Made by a program: the position numbers and the translations under genes. 64,000 nt of DNA from Arthrobacter humicola (GTDB taxonomy: Bacteria; Actinomycetota; Actinomycetes; Actinomycetales; Micrococcaceae). Positions within the stretch are counted from its first letter, which is position 1, and every line of letters starts with the position of its first letter. A model generated the notes under the pieces. The model had not been told where the DNA came from. It did not search any database and was given only the letters and a program-made list of their open reading frames with translations. Below, in pieces: positions 1 through 6,630 of this stretch. The stretch spans positions 104,908 to 168,907 of the forward strand of contig NZ_JAFKON010000009.1 in NCBI RefSeq assembly GCF_022803015.1, in the 5' to 3' direction.

Positions 1-269
1 GCGAAGCCGACCGCCTGGTGGGACTGGGCCTGTTCGTTGCGGCCCTGGTAGTACGGCATGATCGTCGGATCGAGCTGCTGGTACTGCTTGAGGGCCTGGC
101 CGACGCCGGCGACGTTGCCGTGGCCGAAGATGCCGAACGTGCCCGGAATCAGGCGTTCCCGGAAGTCCTGGCCGCCGACCGAATCGACGGTGTACTGCTT
201 GGACAGGTATTCAACGACGGCCTGCGCGACCGTCATTCTGCGTGTTCCTGATGCCGTGCTCATTCCCAT
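1..269 (-). CDS. iolD: 3D-(3,5/4)-trihydroxycyclohexane-1,2-dione hydrolase, N-terminal part (cut by window edge)
   Basis: IolD is a thiamine-diphosphate enzyme that opens the cyclohexane ring of the trione intermediate of myo-inositol breakdown in the cytoplasm. Only about 89 N-terminal residues are inside the window. They contain the family's N-terminal signature: MTVAQAVVEYL, then a stretch around GTFGIFGHGNVAG and PYYQGRNEQAQ, which forms the start of the ThDP-binding Pyr domain. I chose the ATG at 269 because GGAG at 279-282 sits 9 nt upstream; in-frame ATGs at 263 and 236 are possible alternatives. The start lies 6 nt after the stop of the aldolase-like gene, and the ribosome-binding site overlaps that stop, so the gene is co-transcribed with iolC. 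Confidence 0.88.
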   Translation of the reverse strand, partial: MGMSTASGTRRMTVAQAVVEYLSKQYTVDSVGGQDFRERLIPGTFGIFGHGNVAGVGQALKQYQQLDPTIMPYYQGRNEQAQSHQAVGF

Positions 270-275
270 GGGAAG

Positions 276-1226
276 CTACTCCGATACTTCTTTGGTGCGG
301 GTGGATTCGGTGTGGTGCAGCAGCGAGGCCGCGGTTGCCACGGCGCCGGCGACGTCGCCGTCCTGCGGGTAGAGCAGGGTCCGGCCGACGGTGAGGCCCT
401 GAACGCCGGGCAAGGCGAGGGCAGTCTGCCAGCTGGCGAACACCTCGTCCTGGCCAGCGTCCGGGTCTCCGCCGAGGAGCACGGTGGGCATCGTGGTGGA
501 CGCCATGACGCGTTCCATCTCGGCCACCACGGGGAGCTTCATCCAGGTGTAGGCGCTGCTCGCGCCGAGGCCTTCGGCGATGGCGACTGACTTGATGACG
601 GCATTGGTGGAGAGGTCGTTGCGGACCTTCCCGTTTTCACGGACGGAGAGGAACGGTTCCACCATGGCGATCAGCCTGCGTTCGGCGAGGGAGTCGATGG
701 CCCTCGCGGTCGCTTCGAGGGTGGCGACAGTGTCCGGGTCGCCGAGGCAGATGCGGGTCAGCATCTTGCCGCCGTCGGCGCCCAGGGCCTCGAGCGCGGC
801 CGCGGTGTGGCCGGTAAAGCGGTCATCGAATTCGTTCACCAGGCCGGAGAGTCCGCCACGGTTCATCGAGCCGAAGAGCAGCTTGCCCTCGAGCGCGCCG
901 AGCAGGAGCAGATCGTCCATGATGTCCGGCGAGGCGAGGACACCGTCCACGTCCGGGTTGGCCAGGGCGATCTGCAGGCGGTCCAGGAGCTGGCGGCGGT
1001 CGGCCATGGCCACCGGATCGTTTCCGACGGCGAGCGCGCCGCGGGCCGGGTGGTCGGCGGCGACGATGAAGTTCTGCCGGTGGGCCCTGACACCGGGGTG
1101 GCGGCGCCGGGCCTTGGCGGCGCGGGCAATCGCTTCCGGGTCTTCGAGCCGGATAATGCTCAGGTGCTCGTAGCGGCGGGGATCATCGTTCACCGCACGG
1201 GTGGCGACGGCTGGGTTTGCACTCAC
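276..1226 (-). CDS. Cgl0159-family (beta/alpha)8 aldolase-like protein of the inositol operon
   Basis: This 316-residue protein resembles the aldolase-like TIM-barrel proteins encoded between iolC and the other iol genes in corynebacteria and arthrobacters. Its probable job is cleavage of 2-deoxy-5-keto-gluconate 6-phosphate, the product of IolC, giving malonic semialdehyde and dihydroxyacetone phosphate (IolJ-type step); this is an inference from position. Visible features are the HRQNFIVAADHPARGAL strand near residue 50, an acidic GVLASPDIMDDLLLLG segment, MVEPFL near residue 190, and VLLGGDPD followed by VQGLTVGRTLLYP near the C-terminus, where phosphate would bind. The GTG start at 1226 overlaps the iolC TGA by 4 nt, so translation is coupled to IolC. 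Confidence 0.75.
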   Translation of the reverse strand: MSANPAVATRAVNDDPRRYEHLSIIRLEDPEAIARAAKARRRHPGVRAHRQNFIVAADHPARGALAVGNDPVAMADRRQLLDRLQIALANPDVDGVLASPDIMDDLLLLGALEGKLLFGSMNRGGLSGLVNEFDDRFTGHTAAALEALGADGGKMLTRICLGDPDTVATLEATARAIDSLAERRLIAMVEPFLSVRENGKVRNDLSTNAVIKSVAIAEGLGASSAYTWMKLPVVAEMERVMASTTMPTVLLGGDPDAGQDEVFASWQTALALPGVQGLTVGRTLLYPQDGDVAGAVATAASLLHHTESTRTKEVSE

Positions 1227-2224
1227 AGTGCTGCTCCTTCGGTGGCGTAGGTACCCGGCAGCAGGCGGCCGCGGTCGGCGAGCAGGCCGGTGACTTCGTC
1301 CGGCGTCGGCATCGCGTCGGCGCAGGACAGGCGGGAGGCGACGAGGGCGCCGGCGGCGTTGGCGAAATCGAGGACCTGCGCCAGGGGCCAGCCGGAGAGC
1401 AGGCCGTGGCAGAAGGCCCCGCCAAAGGAGTCGCCGGCACCGAGGCCGTTGACAGTTTCCACGGGCACCGGGGCAGAGACCACACGCTCGGTGCGGGTCT
1501 TGGCCATGACCCCTTCAGGGCCCAGCTTCACGACGGCGATTTCGACGCCGGCCGCGAGCAGCCGGTCCGCCTGTTCGTCCGGGGTGCCCTCCCCGACGGC
1601 GACGGCGCATTCCTTGTCGTTGCCGATCGCGACGGTGACGTGCGGCAGGATCCTGGCGACCTGTTCCCGGGCTTCCTCCTCGGAAGCCCAGAACATCGGC
1701 CGGTAGTCGAGGTCCAGGATGGTGAACTGGCCTTCCTTGAGCCCCGTGCGGGGCCGTGCCTCGTGGGCCGTGAGCTGGGCGGTGCGGCTGGGCTCCTGGC
1801 AGAGTCCGGTGACGGTGGACCAGAAGATCCCGGCCTCCCTGATGGCGTCCAGGTCCAGTTCCTCGGCCTTGATCTGCAGGTCCGGTGCCGTGGGGAAGCG
1901 TCCATAGAAGTAGAGCGGGAAGTCCTCCGGCGGCTTGATGGCGCAGAACGTGACCGCGGTGGGCCATTCCTTGACCGCCGTGACGAAGGAGTCGTCCACG
2001 TTGAATTTGCGCAGTTCCCGGTGCAGGTACTTGCCGAAGGCGTCGTCGCCGGTGCGGGTGATGACGGCGGTGCGGCGGCCGTGGCGGGCAGCGGCGACGG
2101 CCACGTTGGACGGGGATCCGCCAAGGTACTTTCCGAAGGACGTGACATCCTCCAGATCCACCCCGATGTCGTTCGGGTAGATATCAACACTGATGCGCCC
2201 GATCGTGAGCAGTTCGTGGGTCAC
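1223..2224 (-). CDS. iolC: 5-dehydro-2-deoxygluconokinase (PfkB family)
   Basis: IolC phosphorylates 5-dehydro-2-deoxy-D-gluconate with ATP in myo-inositol catabolism. The 333-residue product is a PfkB/ribokinase-type sugar kinase: it starts with THELLTIGRISVDIYP, has the sugar-binding GG motif at residues 35-36 (KYLGGSPSNVAVAAARHG), and the ATP/catalytic-base motif NGLGAGDSFGGAF near residue 263, with the catalytic Asp in GAGD. The frame stays open to 2335, but I place the start at the GTG at 2224: the family begins at this point and AGAAAGG lies about 11 nt upstream. The gene is first of at least three iol genes on this strand and its promoter region carries two IolR-like sites. Confidence 0.9.
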   Translation of the reverse strand: MTHELLTIGRISVDIYPNDIGVDLEDVTSFGKYLGGSPSNVAVAAARHGRRTAVITRTGDDAFGKYLHRELRKFNVDDSFVTAVKEWPTAVTFCAIKPPEDFPLYFYGRFPTAPDLQIKAEELDLDAIREAGIFWSTVTGLCQEPSRTAQLTAHEARPRTGLKEGQFTILDLDYRPMFWASEEEAREQVARILPHVTVAIGNDKECAVAVGEGTPDEQADRLLAAGVEIAVVKLGPEGVMAKTRTERVVSAPVPVETVNGLGAGDSFGGAFCHGLLSGWPLAQVLDFANAAGALVASRLSCADAMPTPDEVTGLLADRGRLLPGTYATEGAAL

Positions 2225-2358
2225 GGTGATCGTGGACCTTTCTGGTGTGGACTCGATACCTTTGCGCAGCCTGAGCTTCGGCGTTTCTGCGGTGCTTATT
2301 CGGTGTTTTGGGGCCGGGCGTGAGCCGGGCCACAACCACTACTTTGCCTTAGAATCCA

Positions 2359-2384
2359 TGTACTGTCAAAGGTTTGTACTGACA
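2359..2384. promoter_or_regulatory. Candidate IolR-type operator pair upstream of iolC
   Basis: Two near-matches to the GntR-family IolR motif known from Corynebacterium (KGWCHTRACA) lie 16 bp apart: TGTACTGTCA at 2359-2368 and TGTACTGACA at 2375-2384. The first overlaps a perfect minus-strand -35 hexamer TTGACA (2369-2364). I could not find a convincing -10 at the right distance, so the promoter itself remains tentative. The match in both sequence and position suggests repression of iolC when inositol is absent. Confidence 0.5.
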
Positions 2385-2468
2385 TATTTACAACATGACA
2401 CGGGGACTTCAAGTGACGCCCCGCGCGGCGCCGCGGCGGCGGAGCAGGCGCCGGTATTACCCCGGTGG

Positions 2469-2873
2469 TTACCTGGCGGGAACGCCGAGTTCGCCGGTGA
2501 CATACTGGGCCCGCCCGAAACCGAACGACCAGTCCCCCGCGGTGTTCTCGACATATCCGATGAAGACGTCCTCGCCGGCGACCCCCGCGGCGGCCAGCCT
2601 GTCCGCAATGGCGGCAAACAGGGACTGCTTGGCGGACTGGCTGCGCCCGGCCTGGGTGAAGATCTGGATCATCACCACGTCCGGCGTCCGCTCGAAGCCG
2701 AGCCCGGCATCCTGGGCAACAATTTGCCCCACGGGATGCTCGGTCAGCACGTGGAAGTAGTCCCGCTCCGGAATGCCAAATTCGGCCACGATCGCACTGT
2801 GGATGCCCTGGCTGAGTCCGCGGAGCTGCTCCGCGCCGCGGCCCTGGTTGACGTCAATTCGCACGAGAGGCAC
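2469..2873 (-). CDS. Tautomerase superfamily protein (catalytic Pro-1)
   Basis: A 134-residue tautomerase/MIF-superfamily protein. Members use an N-terminal proline, exposed by removal of Met, as a general base for keto-enol tautomerisation or related dehalogenase and hydratase reactions. The start decides this: an ATG at 2879 sits directly on AAGGAG with no spacing, whereas the in-frame GTG at 2873 leaves 6 nt and puts Pro at position 2 (M-P-L-V-R-I-D), as the mechanism requires. Near the C-terminus VFIGYVENTAGDWSFGFGRAQY is typical of the longer members. The gene precedes iolC on the same strand and shares its operator motif, so it may act on an inositol-derived keto acid; the substrate is unknown. 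Confidence 0.8.
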   Translation of the reverse strand: MPLVRIDVNQGRGAEQLRGLSQGIHSAIVAEFGIPERDYFHVLTEHPVGQIVAQDAGLGFERTPDVVMIQIFTQAGRSQSAKQSLFAAIADRLAAAGVAGEDVFIGYVENTAGDWSFGFGRAQYVTGELGVPAR

Positions 2874-2893
2874 TCGCATCTCCTTCACTAGTT

Positions 2894-2932
2894 TGTCCTG
2901 ACATACTAACAAAGCAATTCGGAGGTACGCAA
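2894..2932 (-). promoter_or_regulatory. Tautomerase promoter with IolR-type operator
   Basis: On the minus strand a -35 TTGCGT (2932-2927), an 18-bp spacer and a -10 TAGTAT (2908-2903) form a plausible sigma-70 type promoter. Immediately downstream, TGTCCTGACA (2894-2903, plus-strand reading) matches the corynebacterial IolR consensus KGWCHTRACA at all ten positions and would cover the transcription start, as a repressor site should. Confidence 0.6.
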
Positions 2933-2953
2933 GGATTCCGTGACAGCACACAG

Positions 2954-3028
2954 CAACGCGGGGTCGCCTACGGCTCATCCCAGCCCCGCAGGACGGGCCC
3001 TCAGTGAGCCCTCAGTGACCCCGCGTTG
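2954..3028. repeat. Dispersed inverted-repeat element, copy 1
   Basis: A 75-bp element whose ends are the perfect 12-bp inverted repeat CAACGCGGGGTC / GACCCCGCGTTG. A second copy with the same arms is at 4060-4122. The middle is less conserved but both copies contain a CATCCCA box. It lies between the divergent tautomerase and ArsR genes, so it is not simply a terminator here. Confidence 0.75.
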
Positions 3029-3137
3029 GGTATTGCGCGGACACTGCCTCCGGCGTAGCGTTAACAACCTAGAGATTGATCAATGAGCAAGTTGATTACT
3101 GATCAGTTGACCACGGGACGAGGAGGTGGAGCACCGA

Positions 3138-3500
3138 GTGGAAGCGAGTGACGACGCCGAGCTCGACGCGGCCTTCCTGGCCCTCGCCGATCCGGTCCGC
3201 CGCCGCATCATTGCCCGGCTCAGCCGGGGCCCGGCCACCGTCAATGAACTGGCGGAGCCCTTCGCGATCACCAAGCAGGCGGTCTCGAAACACATCCAGG
3301 TCCTCGAGCAGGCGCAACTTGTCACGCGGACCCGTGACGCCCAGCGCCGGCCCGTGCACCTGAACCCTGCACGGCTGGAAGCACTCACTGCCTGGATCGA
3401 CCAGCACCGGCTGGTCCGCGAGGGGCAGTTCCGCAGCCTTGACGCCGTGCTTGAAATCCGCGCCGCCCAGAGCGGCACACAGCCAAAGGATGCATCATGA
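3138..3500 (+). CDS. ArsR-family winged-helix regulator
   Basis: A 120-residue ArsR/SmtB-type DNA-binding protein. The winged helix runs from about residue 8 (AFLALADPVRRRIIARL) through ATVNELAEPFAITKQAVSKHIQVLEQAQLV, where the recognition helix is ITKQAVSKHIQVL, to the wing TRTRDAQRRPVHLN. No metal-binding ELCxCDL motif is present, so it belongs to the non-metal subgroup that is commonly paired with AHSA1 genes. I prefer the GTG at 3138, 9 nt after GAGGAGGTG, over the GTG at 3126, which lies within that ribosome-binding site. The stop overlaps the next gene (ATGA), showing translational coupling. It probably autoregulates the pair. Confidence 0.88.
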   Translation: MEASDDAELDAAFLALADPVRRRIIARLSRGPATVNELAEPFAITKQAVSKHIQVLEQAQLVTRTRDAQRRPVHLNPARLEALTAWIDQHRLVREGQFRSLDAVLEIRAAQSGTQPKDAS

Positions 3501-3979
3501 GCAACGCACTGAAATTGACCGTCCCCGAGGGTCTGCCGTTCATCGATTTCGAGCGTGAATTCGACTTTCCGGTGTCCGAGGTGTTCCGGGCGCACAAGGA
3601 TCCCGAGCTCGTCGCCCAGTGGCTTGGCCCGCGGCGGCTGACTATGGCTGTCGACCACTACGACTTCAGGACCGGCGGCAGCTACCGCTACACCCACACC
3701 GCGCCGGACGGCAGCGCCTATGGCTTCACCGGCGTCTTCCACACTGTCCGCGAGAATGATTTCGCCATCCAGACCTTCGAATTCGATGGCTACCCGGACG
3801 TGGTGAGCATTGAGTCGCTGACCTTCGAGGACCTGGGCGGCGGCCGTTCGCGGCTCAGCGGCCACGCGGTCTACCCCAGCATGGAGGCCCGCGACGGCAT
3901 GGCGCAGTCCGGAATGGAGGGCGGCATGACCGAAGCCTACGAACAGCTCGAGGAAGTCCTCAGCGGGGCCAAGGTCTAG
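3497..3979 (+). CDS. SRPBCC / AHSA1-domain protein
   Basis: A 160-residue protein of the Activator of Hsp90 ATPase 1-like (START/Bet v1-like) fold, a single domain with a hydrophobic cavity. Typical landmarks are the opening strand ERAEFDFP-like EREFDFPVSEVFRAHKDPELVAQW, the LGPRRLTMAVDHYDFRTGGSYRY segment, and a C-terminal helix MTEAYEQLEEVL. In this ArsR-linked subgroup the ligand and function are generally unknown. It starts inside the stop of the ArsR gene and is followed by a strong hairpin at 3998-4051. Confidence 0.85.
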   Translation: MSNALKLTVPEGLPFIDFEREFDFPVSEVFRAHKDPELVAQWLGPRRLTMAVDHYDFRTGGSYRYTHTAPDGSAYGFTGVFHTVRENDFAIQTFEFDGYPDVVSIESLTFEDLGGGRSRLSGHAVYPSMEARDGMAQSGMEGGMTEAYEQLEEVLSGAKV

Positions 3980-3997
3980 GACCTCAGGGACTTAAAG

Positions 3998-4051
3998 AGT
4001 ACGACGGCGGCAGGTCACCTCCCGGGGAAGGCGGCCTGCCGCCGTCGTACT
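3998..4051. terminator. Hairpin terminator between convergent genes
   Basis: A perfect 17-bp inverted repeat, AGTACGACGGCGGCAGG at 3998-4014 and its complement at 4035-4051, lies just after the AHSA1 gene and before the convergent sucD. There is a short AT-rich flank (TTAAAG) on both sides. It probably terminates the plus-strand transcript. Confidence 0.7.
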
Positions 4052-4059
4052 TAAAGAAA

Positions 4060-4122
4060 CAACGCGGGGTCACTCCGCGCCCATCCCACCGAGTGGAATG
4101 GGCCGTGAGTGACCCCGCGTTG
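4060..4122. repeat. Dispersed inverted-repeat element, copy 2
   Basis: A 63-bp element bounded by the perfect 15-bp inverted repeat CAACGCGGGGTCACT / AGTGACCCCGCGTTG, the same arms as at 2954-3028. Inside is a second pairing, CCCATCCCAC against GTGGAATGGG. It sits downstream of sucD and could serve as its terminator. Confidence 0.78.
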
Positions 4123-4152
4123 CTGTAGTGCTGGTGCTTCGGCGCTTCGGAC

Positions 4153-5055
4153 CTAGAGGGTCGCGAAGACCTCGCGCAGGAGCTTGGCGGTCTCGGACGG
4201 TGTCTTGCCGACCTTGACGCCGGCAGCCTCGAGGGCTTCCTTCTTGGCCTGGGCGGTGCCCGCGGAACCCGAGACGATGGCGCCTGCGTGGCCCATGGTC
4301 TTGCCTTCCGGAGCGGTGAAGCCGGCCACGTAGCCAACAACCGGCTTCGTGACGTGGGCCTTGATGTAGTCGGCGGCACGCTCTTCGGCGTCGCCACCGA
4401 TTTCGCCGATCATGACGATCGCCTTGGTCTCCGGGTCAGCCTCGAAGGCTTCGAGGGCATCGATGTGGGTGGTGCCGATGACCGGGTCGCCGCCGATGCC
4501 GATGGCGGTGGAGAAGCCGAGGTCGCGCAGCTCGTACATCATCTGGTAAGTCAGGGTGCCCGACTTGGAGACAAGGCCGATGGGGCCCTTGCCCGTGATG
4601 TTGGCCGGGGTGATGCCGACGAGGGCCTCACCCGGGGTGATGATGCCGGGGCAGTTCGGTCCGATGATGCGGGTGACCTGCTTGCCGTTGGCGTCCACCT
4701 TGGACTGGGCCAGTGCCCAGAACTCGGCGGAGTCCTGGACCGGCACGCCTTCGGTGATGACGACGACGAGGCCGATGCCGGCCTCGATGGCTTCAACGAC
4801 GGCGTCCTTGGTGAAGGCCGGCGGCACGAAGACTATGGAAACGTCAGCGCCGGTCTCCGCCATGGCTTCCTTGACGGTGCCGAAAACGGTGATCTCGGCG
4901 TCGCCGTGCAGGACCGTGGTGCCGGCCTTGCGGGCGTTGACGCCGCCCACAACGTTGGTGCCGGCTTTGAGCATCAGGGCGGTGTGCTTGGTGCCTTCGC
5001 CGCCGGTGATGCCCTGGACGATGACCTTGGAGTCCTTGTTCAGATAAATAGACAT
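4153..5055 (-). CDS. sucD: Succinyl-CoA ligase, alpha subunit
   Basis: SucD with SucC converts succinyl-CoA, phosphate and NDP to succinate, CoA and NTP in the citric acid cycle. The 300-residue protein starts MSIYLNKDSKVIVQGITG, the CoA-binding Rossmann domain, and has the phosphorylated-His loop GHAGAIVSGSAGTA near residue 246, plus the IGPNCPGIITPGEA segment typical of the family. Length is normal. It follows sucC by 12 nt and is translated from the same mRNA. Confidence 0.97.
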   Translation of the reverse strand: MSIYLNKDSKVIVQGITGGEGTKHTALMLKAGTNVVGGVNARKAGTTVLHGDAEITVFGTVKEAMAETGADVSIVFVPPAFTKDAVVEAIEAGIGLVVVITEGVPVQDSAEFWALAQSKVDANGKQVTRIIGPNCPGIITPGEALVGITPANITGKGPIGLVSKSGTLTYQMMYELRDLGFSTAIGIGGDPVIGTTHIDALEAFEADPETKAIVMIGEIGGDAEERAADYIKAHVTKPVVGYVAGFTAPEGKTMGHAGAIVSGSAGTAQAKKEALEAAGVKVGKTPSETAKLLREVFATL

Positions 5056-5067
5056 AGTCGAGTCCCT

Positions 5068-6237
5068 CTACTTCGCTGCGTTGGCGAGCTCGGCAGCCTT
5101 GTCGGCGCCCTCGTCCATGGTGGCGGCCAGGGTAACCAGCGGGTGGTTGGCCTCGGCCAGGATGCGGCGGCCTTCCTCAACGTTGTTGCCGTCAAGGCGG
5201 ACTACCAGCGGCTTGTTCGCGGAGTGGCCCAGCTCGGCCAGTGCACCGACGATGCCCTTGGCGACGGCGTCACAGGCGGTGATGCCGCCGAAGACGTTGA
5301 CGAAGACGGACTTGACCTGCGGGTCGCCCAGGATGACGTCGAGGCCTGCTGCCATGACCTCGGCGGAAGCTCCACCGCCGATGTCCAGGAAGTTCGCGGG
5401 CTTGACGTTGCCGTGGTTCTCGCCGGCGTAAGCAACGACGTCGAGGGTGGACATGACCAGGCCGGCACCGTTACCGATGATGCCGACTTCGCCGTCCAGC
5501 TTGACGTAGTTGAGGTCCTGCGCCTTGGCCTTGGCCTCGAGCGGGTCAGCAGCGTCCTTGTCTTCAAGGTGGGCGTGCTTGGGGTGGCGGAAGTCGGCGT
5601 TCTCGTCGAGGGAGACCTTGCCGTCGAGGGCAACGATGTCGCCGGCGCCGGTCAGGACCAGCGGGTTGACCTCCACAAGAGTGGCGTCTTCCTTCTTGAA
5701 AACGTCCCAGAGCTTCAGGATTACGCTGGCGACCTTGCCACGCAGTTCCTCGGCGAAGCCTGCCGCGGCGACGATTTCGTCGGCCTTGGCCTGGTCGATG
5801 CCCACGGCCGGGTCGATCGAGATCTTGGCCAGGGCCTCGGGGCGCTCAACGGCGAGCTGCTCGATTTCCATGCCGCCTTCTACCGAGCACATGGCCAGGT
5901 AGTTGCGGTTGGCCCGGTCCAGAAGGACGGAGAAGTAGTATTCCTCGGCGATGTCTGCACCCTGGGCGATCATCACCCGGTGCACGGTGTGGCCCTTGAT
6001 GTCCATCCCGAGGATGTTGGTGGAGTGTTCAAACGCTTCGTCAGCGGTCTTCGCGACCTTGACGCCGCCGGCCTTGCCCCGGCCTCCGGCCTTGACCTGC
6101 GCCTTTACGACAGTTACGCCGCCGATTTTCTCGGCAGCTGCCTTTGCTTCTTCAGGGGTGTGCGCCACGATGCCAGCAAGCACGGGTACACCGTGCGCCT
6201 CGAACATATCGCGCGCCTGATATTCAAACAGGTCCAC
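5068..6237 (-). CDS. sucC: Succinyl-CoA ligase, beta subunit
   Basis: SucC supplies the nucleotide-binding ATP-grasp domain of succinyl-CoA ligase. The 389-residue product opens with MDLFEYQARDMFEAHGVPVL, followed by VVKAQVKAGGRGKAGGVK, the nucleotide-binding loop; the metal-binding region is VEVNPLVLTGAGD near residue 190, and the C-terminal half holds GIIGNGAGLVMSTLD and FVNVFGGITACDAVAKGI for subunit contact. The start is a GTG with AGAAGGA about 11 nt upstream. It leads the sucCD operon. Confidence 0.97.
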   Translation of the reverse strand: MDLFEYQARDMFEAHGVPVLAGIVAHTPEEAKAAAEKIGGVTVVKAQVKAGGRGKAGGVKVAKTADEAFEHSTNILGMDIKGHTVHRVMIAQGADIAEEYYFSVLLDRANRNYLAMCSVEGGMEIEQLAVERPEALAKISIDPAVGIDQAKADEIVAAAGFAEELRGKVASVILKLWDVFKKEDATLVEVNPLVLTGAGDIVALDGKVSLDENADFRHPKHAHLEDKDAADPLEAKAKAQDLNYVKLDGEVGIIGNGAGLVMSTLDVVAYAGENHGNVKPANFLDIGGGASAEVMAAGLDVILGDPQVKSVFVNVFGGITACDAVAKGIVGALAELGHSANKPLVVRLDGNNVEEGRRILAEANHPLVTLAATMDEGADKAAELANAAK

Positions 6238-6630
6238 GGTTTAGTGTCCTTCTACGTCGAAGTAGTTTCTGTACAGCCGGACCCCACGTACTCGCGGTTA
6301 CCGGGCTGCGGAATAAACGCACCCTGCGACAAGCTTGGAAACGAGCCACACGGCGCAATGCTCCTTTGGGAACTCTAGTCCTTCGATCGGACCAGCCCGT
6401 TCCAGAGTACCGGTTATGTGAGTAAGGACACTATTCTATGGAGCGTAGAAAAACCGCTAGATTACGGGGTTTTTGGGGTGTCTGACGGCGCTCCGAAGGC
6501 CGGCGCGGCCGTGCCGGACCCGCGTCCGTAATGTACGGCGAACGCCCGTGCCAGCGGCTGCACGGGGTGCCGGCGGACCGGTCTCCGGACTCCCGCCGGG
6601 TCTTCAACAAACGTCCAGTTACGCGGTCAG
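6238..6630. other. Non-coding region between pcrA and sucC
   Basis: This 393-bp gap holds the sucC promoter side and the pcrA 3' end. On the minus strand TAGAAT (about 6438-6433) is the best -10-like hexamer for sucC, but no convincing -35 precedes it. A hairpin for pcrA is annotated separately. I see no coding potential in the rest. Confidence 0.5.
6449..6474 (-). terminator. Terminator downstream of pcrA
   Basis: Read on the minus strand, AAAAACC pairs with GGTTTTT across a 12-nt loop, ending in a T-run. It lies about 155 nt after the pcrA stop. Confidence 0.5.

Noticed and set aside
4288..6378. 696-codon plus-strand frame over sucCD
   Set aside because: Antisense shadow of two well-identified genes, with no motif and no ribosome-binding site.
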